64,000 bases of DNA. Origin: Limnanthes douglasii subsp. nivea (Eukaryota > Streptophyta > Magnoliopsida > Brassicales > Limnanthaceae). The position numbers and the translations under genes were made by a program. The stretch lies in contig JAUPFV010000001.1 of assembly GCA_036936605.1 (NCBI GenBank), forward strand, positions 117,994,771 to 118,058,770, given 5' to 3'. Position 1 is the stretch's first letter; every line of letters begins with the position of its first letter. This document shows positions 1 to 9,667 of this stretch, piece by piece. The notes below the pieces were generated by a model. The model was not told the origin of the DNA. It searched no databases and saw only the letters and a list, made by a program, of their open reading frames with translations.

Positions 1-113
1 CAACACGGTCTCCGATGACATACTTCAAACACTGATGAACGGTGGATACAACTGCATAAATCCTCGGAAGCCAAGATCTCATAATATAGTATTATAACTG
101 GTAGGGAAATCCA

Positions 114-830
114 CTACCATGAATAAAACTTGAACCTTCTTTTTATAATTCCATCTCCCAAACACACTTCACCGTCGAATTCTCCAATCATGTGAGCTTT
201 TACACATGTAAACCCAATTATAGTATGATATGATTGAAAAATTCGAGGTGGATTACACATCCTATCGTATGTTGATTTGAACAAAACATTTCCAAAGCTT
301 TCTGTATCTATCAAAACATGTTGGATTCTAATCCTATCTATTTCTTCTCTAATAACCAATACGTCTTCGTGAGGACCTCCAATGTCTCTCAAATCATCTT
401 CATCAAAAAGAATAAAAATAACATCTTTATTTCCATACAAGTGAATAGATATCCTTCCTCTGATTTGAGTAGCTAAACTTATCACATGCCTTTTCATGGA
501 GCTATTAGTGTTACCAGTCATAAAATCTCCCCCAAAAATTGTTAAGGAATCAAAATATTCACATATACTTTGAACTCGTCCTTGCTCTGCTGGTTCATCC
601 ACAACCAACAAAATTAACCGATCCAGATTTGTATACAAATGTTCTGAAGCTGCATCAAACTCGCCGATCTTAGAATCTACAATCATCAGATTTTCTTCGT
701 TCGAATTTGGATTTGCTACTTGCAAAATCGATGCACTTGGAGCATTTGATACATTGTTCTTCCCTTTAACAAAACTATCTACTTTTCTGTTTTTTATTAA
801 ACTCTGCACTTCCTTCTCAGGGCTATACAA
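114..830 (-). pseudogene. Retroviral-type aspartic protease region of Tat fragment
   Basis: This 238-codon open stretch carries the protease that would process the Gag-Pol polyprotein. The active-site segment reads HVLIDTESFGNVLF, where the other Tat elements here have ILVDTGSSANILF, so the catalytic DTG is altered to DTE. Upstream residues LTIFGGDFMTG and FDEDDLRDIGGPHEDVLVI are the conserved run-in of Tat proteases and align with 16581-17201. The open frame starts inside the polyprotein, so its first Met is not a biological start. Loss of the DTG glycine and flanking stops argue that it is inactive. Confidence 0.8.
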
Positions 831-924
831 TCTGAATTATCATGTCTAATGTCATTATGATACTTACAGAACCTTTTGTTGCACTCTTCTCTTGGTCTAT
901 TTATCAAAGATGGTTTTTTAAAGC

Positions 925-1800
925 TCACATATCCTTTAGACTTTTCGTAATTACATCCACATTCTCATTTAAATAAATATAATATTCATGTAGCTTGAGT
1001 TTGGTACCCTCCAGTTCGAGGAGGAAAACTATTTTTATTTTTTGGACGAGATGGTTGGGTTGAATTTGAAAAGTGTCCTTAATTATTTGACGCCTGCCCT
1101 GAATTATTTTGATTAGGTCCAACCATTCCACACTCTAGTTGATTCATCCAATTTAATTTGATCATTGACTTAAGCCATCAGTGCTCCAAAAGTCAAAGCT
1201 CTCCTATTTATCGTTTTATTTGCTAAATCACCTGGTAACAAACCTTGTCAAAATGCAGCCATAGCTACGAACTTTTCACATTTATCTAATCTTGCTTTTG
1301 TTAACACAAAACGTTTGGTATAATCCTTCAACTTCTCTCCCACAACTTTCTTACAATGTATTTTAGCGTCTCCATTTTCTCGCATTTCTTTACTTCCCAC
1401 AAATTATCGTCGAAAAGTTGTATAGAAATCTCTAAAATTAGAAATAGGTCCCCTCAAAATTCTATTGTACCATTTCAAATGTGTGCCCTTAAATGTCGGA
1501 GAAAAGGCTCTGCATACCAGCCTATCATCATCATCTTCGAAGTTCATCATATAGTTCGTGAATTGTTTATCATCGGGATATTTCTTCCCATCAAATTTCT
1601 CAACCTTAGAAATATCAAACCGCTTCGAAAGAGTAATAGACCTTATCTCAGTTGTTAAAGGAGAATTTCTTCAGTCAGCTTCTTGCACGTACTGGTCATC
1701 TCCTTATGTTCCCATGATAACGTACAAATTATGATCACCTAAACTTGTTCATTGATTCAATATATTTCCTTCACACCATTCTGTTTCCCTCAAACAAAGA
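925..1800 (-). pseudogene. gag remnant of Tat fragment
   Basis: Conceptual minus-strand translation gives nucleocapsid-proximal residues at 925-1131 and, around 1440-1620, the capsid motif NYMMNFEDDDDRLVCRAFS followed by FKGTHLKWYNRI. This corresponds to FKKFMMNFDDNDKLLCRAFS in element 1 and to FKGSALKWYNNIPHGSI in element 2. The frame is broken several times. Gag forms the virus-like particle in this family, but no functional product can come from this copy. Confidence 0.7.
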
Positions 1801-2429
1801 GGCACATTGTCTTTTTTATCTATATTCTTTATGCTGTTTTCGAGGCCGATATTTTTTGTCCTTCAAAGATCCCAGATACCTCTTTTGTTTGGATGTTGAA
1901 TAGTCAAACTCATCATCACTGGATGTAATATATATATTGATATATATATATGCGTATCTTTTTTCTCTCTTTTTGAAGTACGATGCTCTTTATCAGATTT
2001 AAAATGTGTTTTTCTTCGCTCATTTCGAATTTGGCGAGTTGTATAAGATCAATCAGATAGACTGTCTATATTGTACTTTTCCTCCACTTATTGCACCTCA
2101 GATTTCAACCTACCTGATTGAATATATTTTTTCTCTTTGAACATACTTCTCATTTAGAATTGTGATTTTATCCAGCAAATTATTTATTCGAGCTTTAATG
2201 CCGGAATGAGTCTGTTGAATTGGAACTTGATCATCATCATTAATTTCTCCTCTTCGCAAATTAGATCTCAGTGTCTTGATTGCCTTTCAAACCAAAGGAT
2301 CATTTTTATTTCCTAGTTCCATTATCAATCAAGAACATCAGTTACATATAAAAGAAATCAATTAACTATGGTTTTTTATTATGAAATCAAGGTACCGATC
2401 GACTGTATCTCCCACTATGGTCATCAATA
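1801..2429 (-). other. 5' end of gag and leader of Tat fragment, degraded
   Basis: This stretch lies between recognisable gag and the LTR and should hold the N-terminal gag and untranslated leader. I see short charged segments but no frame long enough to call. The PBS-like sequence ends it at 2410-2428, one base from the LTR. Confidence 0.5.
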
Positions 2430-2732
2430 TGTTGTGTGTGAACCTAGCTCTTGAAAGTGAAAGAGAGAGGGTTTGATTTTAGAGAGAGAGAAAGTAAAAG
2501 TAAAAATGTAATATTCAGTTAATGAAAACATTGTCCTTGGTATTAACAACTTTAGTCATTATATATAGGCATCCAGACTTAGTGTAACAAAATTAGTTAC
2601 ACAAATGGGTTAATTACACTTTAGTCCCCCATCTTTACAAACAGTCCAAATCATATCTTACAAATTTACAATTGATCATATAAGACTTTAAATTCATTAC
2701 ATTTAAACCATCAACATTCTATGTCATTATCA
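2430..2732 (-). repeat. 5' LTR of the left-edge Tat fragment
   Basis: Bounds were set by the PBS on the right and by the TG...CA rule. On the minus strand the LTR starts TGATAATG and ends CACAACA. All four Tat LTRs in this window start TGAT on the minus strand (TGATGAGT and TGATGGGG in elements 1 and 2, TGATGCGA in element 3). A purine-rich GAGAGAG segment and the phrase around 2608-2632 recur in the LTR at 23066-23412. Immediately left of 2733 the copia RT reading frame of the host element stops, which supports the boundary. The partner LTR is outside the window. Confidence 0.65.
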
Positions 2733-3497
2733 ATATATATGCACAATATCACCATAAACATTTTTGTACGTCGTATGGTGCGTAAACTCATTGGATATTA
2801 TGACATAATCAAAATTTTGATAAAATTTCTTAGGTATTTGTTTTAGACTATACAATGACTTTACAATACTAAACACTTTCAATTCATTATCTCAGAACAT
2901 AAATCCCTTAGGCTACTCCATCTAGACATCTTCATCAAGATCTCCATTTGAGTATGTCGTATTGACATCCATTTGATGAATTGTAAGATTGTAGACCGAT
3001 ACAATTATAAAAAGTGTTCTAGCACTCGTGGTTCTTGTAATGAGATGATACATGGTTAAAAAATATTATTCTTTATTCTTGTTAAAATCCTTTGGCTACA
3101 AATCTAGCCGAAAATACTTAAATAGAACCATTTGTGTGACTTTTTTTAAATAAAAAATTTGATCCAATTGGTTTTGAAATCGAATGGAAATAAACCAATT
3201 CATAATTGTGATTTGATATTATAAATTATTCTTATTGTTTATGGTTTTTTGTTAAATAATTTTTAGAAGATATTGTATCTTTGATAAATTTAGAGTCCTC
3301 TCGAAAATAAAACATTGCAGAGTTTTTAGATGTTTTTTTCACATCTTAATTTCACCAAGTTAGAAAGTTTATTGTAAATTATCTCATTGGCTTTGAAAGA
3401 TTTAGGTATTTTTCTTCCTTTGACTTTTACAAGGCTCATAAGGCTACTCAATAACAAAATGTGCTTCTTGCATAATTATTTGTGTTTTGTTTAATTT
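2733..3497 (-). pseudogene. RT remnant of the oldest (host) copia element
   Basis: Minus-strand translation gives the copia reverse-transcriptase signature in order: LFIIVSVYNLTIHQMDVNTT, YSNGDLDEDV (for AFLNGDLDEEV), then VKSLYSLKQIPKKFYQNFD (for VKSLYGLKQAPRQWHEKFD). Several in-frame stops interrupt it. The frame stops at 2733, where the Tat fragment begins, and at 3497, where the next copia begins; the missing upstream part resumes at 20453. No product is expected. It dates the first layer of the nest. Confidence 0.75.
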
Positions 3498-4135
3498 TGA
3501 TATCACATCAAAGTAAATAAAAAAATACGGAAAATAATTATAGCTTTTATTTAGATTCACCTAATGAATAAATGAAAAGAGATTACTCATGAATTCGCGT
3601 GTTGCTATCCATCTTGTGTTTTGTTCCTTTTCGTTCCTTTACGATTATGTAGATAAACTTAAAATAACCTGCAAAACCAAGTTAGAGAAGAAAAAGGTTT
3701 GGTTTTTTAGATACTGTAGGAAGTGGTAGATTTGTGTTTAGGATTTAAGATGATGAAATTCCTAAACTTAACCCCTTATTTATAGTCTTTACAATGTGAA
3801 GCCCAACATTGTAAAGCATATCATGTAATACTTTCTTGTGTCCGGGGACCATAACTCGATAAACTGAAATTTCAATTCATATATCTGAGTTATTAATTCA
3901 GGATTAAGTGTTGAGATTTGGGCCCTCTTCGTTATAGTGACCAAATTGAACTCGGTTACCATACTTGAGCCCGTAACACTTTTTCACCCATAGGTCCAAT
4001 TTGGTTATTAAATAATGAACTCGATTACTTTTAATTGGGACTTTATTAAGACAATGACTGAATATTTTTATTTATCTTGTTGGTTCAAATTATTGTCGGT
4101 CCATAAATATATATTAAATAAATATATTTTCAATA
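3498..4135 (-). repeat. 3' LTR of copia element
   Basis: It matches 19917-20452 along its length, for example a shared run around 3553-3568 and 19978-19993, and GTGTTGAGATTTGGGCCC in both. The left end is TGATATC. The right end adjoins a purine tract on the minus strand (AAGTGGGAGAT), the typical plant copia polypurine tract. It is about 90 bp longer than its partner because that copy lacks the segment corresponding to about 3757-3849. Divergence between the two is obvious by eye, so the insertion is not recent. Confidence 0.8.
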
Positions 4136-4147
4136 ATCTCCCACTTG
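4136..4147 (-). other. Polypurine tract of copia element
   Basis: Minus strand AAGTGGGAGAT directly precedes the 3' LTR. It is nearly identical to the PPT usual in plant copia elements, where it primes plus-strand DNA synthesis. Confidence 0.7.
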
Positions 4148-5071
4148 GACCATCACATGCTACTCAAGAATACATATTCAAATTTAATGGGATCCATATA
4201 TTCATTGTTAATGGGAAAACGGTACAACCCCATACATGACCGATAACAATAAAGGACTAAAGACCTATTTCTCGTAATGCGAACAATAAGATACAACAGT
4301 AAACACATTATTATTATCAATGAATTACCTAAGCCAATTATGGAGCATGGCCTAAAAGTAATATGGTTTGTAATCGTACGTATCTACTCTTAAATGGTTC
4401 CTACCTTTGGAGATCATATACAGTTCAGATATCAATAAATATTTCCAAGCATATATATTGCAATATACCTTATTGTGCATAATACTGCGAAATATAACAT
4501 TAGATCCTATTACAAACTCTCCCATTGAAACTAAAAATCCTCTAAATCAACTACACCCATACTAATGGTGTATCCCTGGAAAACCTTAGACAAAACATCT
4601 TTTATAAGAGGATCTGCTATCATGGAGTTTGTCCTGATGTGCTCTGTATTTATCTGACCTATCTGAACTATCTATTTAACAGACAAGAACTATATGTCTA
4701 TGTATTTGGAACTAGAAAACTTCTTCGACCTGTTAGAGTATTGCACTAGTAATTCCACAGGCATAATTACCAGTTCGATGCCTCAAAGTACGCAACAAAT
4801 TCTTTCACCATGGTGGACGATGCAATAAGTGATAACTCTACATTTTTCCAGGATATTACACCTCCAACCAATAAGAATATGTTTCTTGACGTGCTCTTTA
4901 GTGTGTCTACGTATCGACCAAATTTCGAGTCGGCATACTCAATGATCTCCAGTTTATTCGATTTCCCAAATTTTAATATGTACCCCTTTGTTCCTTACGG
5001 ATACTAGATTACCTGTTTAACTGCTTAGCAATGATCCATGTCTGGGTTACTAACATATCTCCCCAACATAA
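4148..5071 (-). other. 3' internal end of copia element, degraded
   Basis: This should encode the end of RNase H and the 3' untranslated region. Short frames only; no motif stands out apart from the PPT at its left end. Confidence 0.45.
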
Positions 5072-5991
5072 TTACAAAAAGGCAATATTTGGCCTAGTAC
5101 AAACTTGAGCATATATTAAAATCCCAACTGCCGAAGCATAATGGACCGTTTTTATTTCCTCAATCTCAAGTTTTGTCTTAAGACATTGACCCAGACTAAG
5201 TCTGTCACCCTTTGCAATCTGCCAATCCGTAACGTTGTAACACACTTTTAATGTATGCATTTTGTGATAATTCAAGAATACCATGAGAGCGATCCCGATG
5301 TATCTGGATTCCTAACATAAAACTGGTATCACCAAGATCATTCATATCAAACTTGTCTGATAGAAATATATTTGTAGTGTGTAACACATCCTTATTTTTC
5401 GAGGCAAGCAATATGTCATCCACATATAATATAAGAAATATAAAATTAATCCCACTGAATTTGTGATACACACAATCCTCAACCAAATTGATCTCAAAGT
5501 CATAACCGATTATCGCCTTAACGAATTTGTGATACCATATGAGAGGCTTGTTTAAGCCCAGAGATGGATTTTTTAAGCATGCAAACTAGATATTGTGAGT
5601 TAATTTCTGCAAAGTATTCTGGTTGCACCATATAGATCGTTTAATCAATATTACCATTCTGAAAAGCAATTTTAACATCCATCTGATGAAGCCCAATGTC
5701 AAAATGTACAACTAATGTCATGCTTGTTCTAAAGGAATCCTTCATCGATACTGGAGCGAAGGTTTCTTTAAAATTAATCCCTTCATGCTGAGTATAACCT
5801 TTTTCTACAAGATGTGCTTTATGTCTTTCCACATTACCCAAAGAATTGTGTTTGCTTTTATAAACCCATTTACAACCAATTTCCTTTTTCCCTTCAGGTA
5901 ATGGGATAAGATACCATTTCATATTGTCCTGCATTGATTTATATTCTTCCTTCATAGTGTCAATCCACTTTTGAGAGTTAGAGCTTGTCAT
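5072..5991 (-). pseudogene. copia reverse transcriptase and start of RNase H
   Basis: Read on the minus strand from 5991: WIDTMKEEYKSMQDNMKW, IGCKWVYKSKHNSLGNVERH and LHQMDVKIAFQNGNID are copia RT blocks. The catalytic block ILYVDDILLASKN (YVDD intact) and MNDLGDTSFMLGIQIHRD lie in 5205-5486. YASAVGILIYAQVCTRPNI, the RT/RNase H connection, lies in 5072-5284. The three stretches are in different frames, with a gap around 5490-5640, so at least two frameshifts or stops have accumulated. In an active element this enzyme copies element RNA to cDNA in the particle. Confidence 0.9.
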
Positions 5992-7650
5992 GGCCTATTT
6001 GTAGGTTGAAGGATCATCTAAAGTTCCAGCACATAAGGTATCATGCTCTTGAAGATATACTATAAATTATGGATCTATAGTATTCTTATTTACTCTCGTG
6101 GACCTTCTTAAGGTCCTCTTGTTTTACTTTTTGAGGAGGTAGAAATTGATCATTATGAACGCTATCATTTTGATTCCCTTGTAAAAAATTATTTATAGGT
6201 TTTTCTTGTTCTACCTGGACCATATCTGTATCATGGTTAGAACCATCAAGTGGATCATCAGTGTTAATTTAAGAATTACCTTGTTCTAATGGGACCGAAA
6301 TGATTGACATTACAACCCAATCTTCTGATACTTGAGTATCATCATTAAAAACTTCATAAATATCTATAGATTCTTCCTTAAAATCAACATTTGTTCCCTT
6401 ATTCTTCCCTGAAACTCAATTCCCTCTAGAACTTGGTCATTCTTGTCTAAAATATTGTACTAGTGAGAGAATCATAAAACTTAAACCCCCTTGAATGTTC
6501 TGAATAACCTATGAAGAAACAACTAACTATTTTTGGGTTCAATTTCTTTTCTTGAGGTTTGTAGGGCCTGACCTCAGCTGGACAACCCCATACATGAAGA
6601 TGCTTTAAATTGGGTCAACGCCCCTTCCAAAGCTCATATGGGGTCCTAACAGTAGCCTTAGTGGGTACTCGGTTGATTATATAAGTGGAATATCTGATGG
6701 ATCCCCCCCTCGAGAGATAATGGTAGAGATGAGTGACTTATCATGCTTCTAACCATATCTTTTAGTGTTCAGTTCTGTCTCTCTAGTACATCATTCATGC
6801 GAGGTGAACCCAGCATAGTGTATTGAGGGACTATTCCACGCTTCTCTAGAACTGCACAAAGGGTCCTAAACATTGTTCATTTGATCCGGCATATCTACCA
6901 TAGTACTCACCACCACGGTCAGATCTAACGGTCTTAATGCTTTTACCGAGTTGTTTCTCAACCTCGGTCCTAAAATCTATGAACTTGTCTAGGGCCTCAG
7001 ACTTTTTATGAAGAATATAGAGGTAAACAAAACAAGGGTAATCGTCAATGTATGATATAAAGTACCACTGACCATTCCATGATTCCTGTGGAAACGGTCC
7101 ACATATGTCAAGTATGTATCAACTTGAGAATTTTGCTAGCTCTATATGCCCCTAACTTTTTAACTTTAGTTTATTTCCCTTTGATACCCTCGACATATAT
7201 ATCAAAGTCAAAGTAATCAAGGGGACCCAATAAACCTTTACATCAAGCTTATCCATTTAACTTTGGATATATGATCTAATCACTTATGGCACAGTCTAGA
7301 GGATCTTTCAGATTTAGTAATGTTGCTTGGTGTGCTTTGTGTATTCATGGAAATGTTGTGATTATTAATAGTATTTAACATATACAAGCTATCCTATTCA
7401 ATCAAATTTCCATTTCCAACAACCTCATTATTTAGAGAGAGTGTAAAACAATTGTTCCCCATCAGATAAGAGTAATCTTGCAAATCTAAAACTGGAAAAG
7501 AAACTAAGGTCCACCGAAAAGTGGGAACTTACATTACATTTTCTAAAAATAATACATGTCTAGTTGAAAGTTTTAAAGAAAAATCACAAATATCAAAACA
7601 TTCACACGAGCTCACGTCTACCGTGAAAAATAGATATTTTCATCGTCACT
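5992..7650 (-). pseudogene. copia integrase and GAG-pre-integrase region
   Basis: No long open frame remains, but translation of the minus strand around 6900-7010 gives KSEALDKFIDFRTEVEKQLG and, just after, IKTVRSDRGGEY, a standard copia integrase block containing the second catalytic Asp. Continuing leftwards it gives GIVPQYTMLGSPRMNDVLER, with the Glu region slightly altered, then PNLKHLHVWGCPAEVRPYKP and PKIVSCFFIGYSEHSRGFKF. Stops such as the one following the Glu region show it is dead. Integrase inserts cDNA into the host genome. Confidence 0.75.
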
Positions 7651-7699
7651 TAGAATCTTGCTCTTTGATGTACCCTACAAAGAAACACTAACATGAGTT

Positions 7700-8560
7700 A
7701 TTGCAGCCAAATCAACCCACCAAGTATATCTTTTCACAGAAACTGTATTACTTTCTGAAACAACCAAAGATGTGGGAATACATTTTCTTAACATGTAAGG
7801 CCGACGTTTCTCACAATCCTTCTTCTATTGTCCTTTCTTCTTGCAGAAAAAACATCGACCAACAATCGATTCCTCAAGATCGTTCTTCTTAATTGGACCT
7901 TGAACTAGTCATTTTCCATCAATCTTCAACTTAGGACATATCAATTTTGCAAATGTTATCACATTAACCTCAGATGATGTGCCTTTAACTTTCTCCTCCT
8001 CATGTGCAGCATGAGAAATCAACTCATTGATATTCCATTTTTCCTTCATGCAGTTATAGGTGGACTGAAAATACTTAAACCGGTCTGGCCAGCGAATGAA
8101 ATGTGAACCCTATGATGCATTCTTCAGGAAGGTCTAAACCAATTGATTTTAACTTTTGTCCAATCATTGACCTTCCCAGAATTTGCTCCCAGATTTTAAT
8201 TTTTCCAGTATAATTTTTGGTAGCTAGCTCAATTAGAAGACACGACGTCTTTACCTTCTCATTTTTGGCAAAGGCTTTCTCGACCTCCACGAGAAAGAGC
8301 GAGGCAGTGGTAACACATTTAGGGGCAGCCCCATGCAATTCTACTGGTATCCCATGTAACAAGAGCGCCATGCACAACTTATTTGACTTCTCCCACCTTT
8401 CATCGATCTTAGTTTTCTCCGGTGTACTTTCCGGACTAATGGGGGTTGGTTTGGGAGTTGACAATGCATGGTTATAATCATGTACAGATAAGAAAAACAA
8501 CATATCTTCCTTCCACAATTGGAAGTCCGTACATCCAACATAGGTGGACTATTCCCCAAT
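7700..8560 (-). pseudogene. copia gag (UBN2-type) with zinc knuckle
   Basis: The 147-codon frame 8075-8518 contains WEKSNKLCMALLLHGIPVEL, VEKAFAKNEKVKTSCLLIEL and KLKSIGLDLPEECIIGF, the usual order in plant copia Gag (UBN2 family). Downstream on the minus strand, 7813-7854 encodes CFFCKKKGQ-stop-KKDC. This is a CCHC zinc knuckle in which the His is now Gln and the next codon is TAG. The capsid region is therefore recognisable but the nucleocapsid is broken. The stretch between the two parts has stops. Confidence 0.8.
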
Positions 8561-8850
8561 AGATTTTAACCAGTGGACACTATAATCAGAATAAACAACA
8601 GACAAAGCACATTTAGTATTTTAACATATAACTGAAAACGTATGCATGAACATGACAAATACATGTAAAACATAAAAATCCATGATAATAGATACCAGAG
8701 TGCAAATCGTACTAACATGTTATTTTATGAGTTTGAAAAAAATATCATGATCATTATTTTAATTTCCTAAGTACCAATGAGACCTTCTGGTTGGCCGATG
8801 TCATTTACTTAAATTAAAATAACCCTAATTTGATTTTCTTAAGTACTAGG
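8561..8850 (-). other. Part of copia 5' leader
   Basis: Untranslated region upstream of copia gag, continuing at 19219-19916 beyond the inserted Tat element. It contains one copy (about 8777-8820) of a leader repeat with core ACCTTCTGGTTGGCCGAT that recurs several times at 19224-19505. No coding frame is seen. Confidence 0.6.
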
Positions 8851-9226
8851 TGGTGGGGATTATTTCTGTGTGAGCGTAATTTGGTCAGGTGTTTTGTGGT
8901 GTTTCAAAGGTATTTAATGTTTAAGTGGTTTGTAGTGAGAGATTTGAGATGCCTGGTTGTATTAAATGCTCATTACCCTCATTAATGAAAGTTGTTGGGT
9001 ATATATACCCTTAATTATGGGCCACATGGGCTTCCGGGTCATACTTATGGAATTGGGTCGAGTTCAAAAACCCATTTGCTTATTAAGAAGATTAGAAATT
9101 AGCTTAGTCATAATGTGATTAGCTTTTAATACTTTAGTCCTGTTCGGATGGTTCAGTGGGTGGTTTTTGTCCGAATTTCCCCTGTCCGGTTTCTACATTG
9201 AGTGGTGAGAAAATCCGGACTCATCA
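8851..9226 (-). repeat. 3' LTR of Tat element 1
   Basis: It aligns end to end with 18872-19218 (shared runs such as ATAATGTGATTAGCTTTTAA). It begins TGGTGGGG and ends CATCA in plus orientation. Compared with its partner it has about 29 extra bases near the right end, after GTCCGGTTTC. The adjacent GTAGCC (minus GGCTAC) is shared with element 2 and marks the PPT side. Confidence 0.9.
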
Positions 9227-9667
9227 GTAGCCATTTTTTAGGTTATGTTCGAAGGGCTTTGGCAAGCCCTAAAAAATTGCTCTTGAGCACCTATGATAAT
9301 ATCCGGACCGATTTTGATTTGTGTAAAGGATTTATCCGGACTGACAAAACTCTCAGAAACTGAAAGGTTTTACCATGAATCGTGGGACATATGTCCTTCT
9401 CTGATTTGCCTCACCAGCCGTTTTTCTCCTAGAACGACGCGCCTACTCATTTCAAAAAGTAACCTCTTCAATTAATGTTTGTGACATTAGTGCCGTCTTT
9501 AATCATTACTTTTATCTTTTCGTATTCCGCTAGGTTTCAGGGTATCTTTTATTTATTCAGTATAAGTTAACTCATTTTTCATTGTTTTACTATCTTCATC
9601 ATCTTTTCACTCCTATTCTCCAAAGCTTTTATCTCTCTTTTTCAAAAACCGTTCTTGGTGTAAGTTT
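9227..9667 (+). promoter_or_regulatory. PPT side and upstream region of the antisense gene, element 1
   Basis: The minus-strand purine-rich AAAAAATGGCTAC abuts the LTR and serves as the PPT region. In the plus direction the 200 bases before the antisense ATG are pyrimidine-rich (CTTCATCATC, CTCTCTTTTTC), like a plant 5' UTR. Elements 2 and 3 have a clear TATA box in the equivalent position; here only weak T/A stretches (about 9547-9570) are visible. Confidence 0.45.

Larger units (their letters stand above)
1..2732 (-). mobile_element. Tat-lineage Ty3/gypsy retrotransposon, 5' part only (window edge)
   Basis: The 5' LTR (2430-2732), gag remnants and protease of a Ty3/gypsy element are read on the minus strand; RT and everything downstream lie outside the window. 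The gag and protease match Tat elements 1 and 2 in this window. The primer-binding site abuts the LTR (minus strand TTGATGACCATAGTGGGAG, 2410-2428) and corresponds to TTGGCGACCATAGTAGGAG in element 1. The LTR resembles that of Tat element 3 (23066-23412) more than those of elements 1 and 2. It is inserted in the RT of an older copia element. Frameshifts and stops make it a dead copy. Confidence 0.85.

Noticed and set aside
8217..8477. 86-codon plus-strand ORF
   Set aside because: Reverse-strand shadow of copia gag, which has clear UBN2 motifs on the minus strand.
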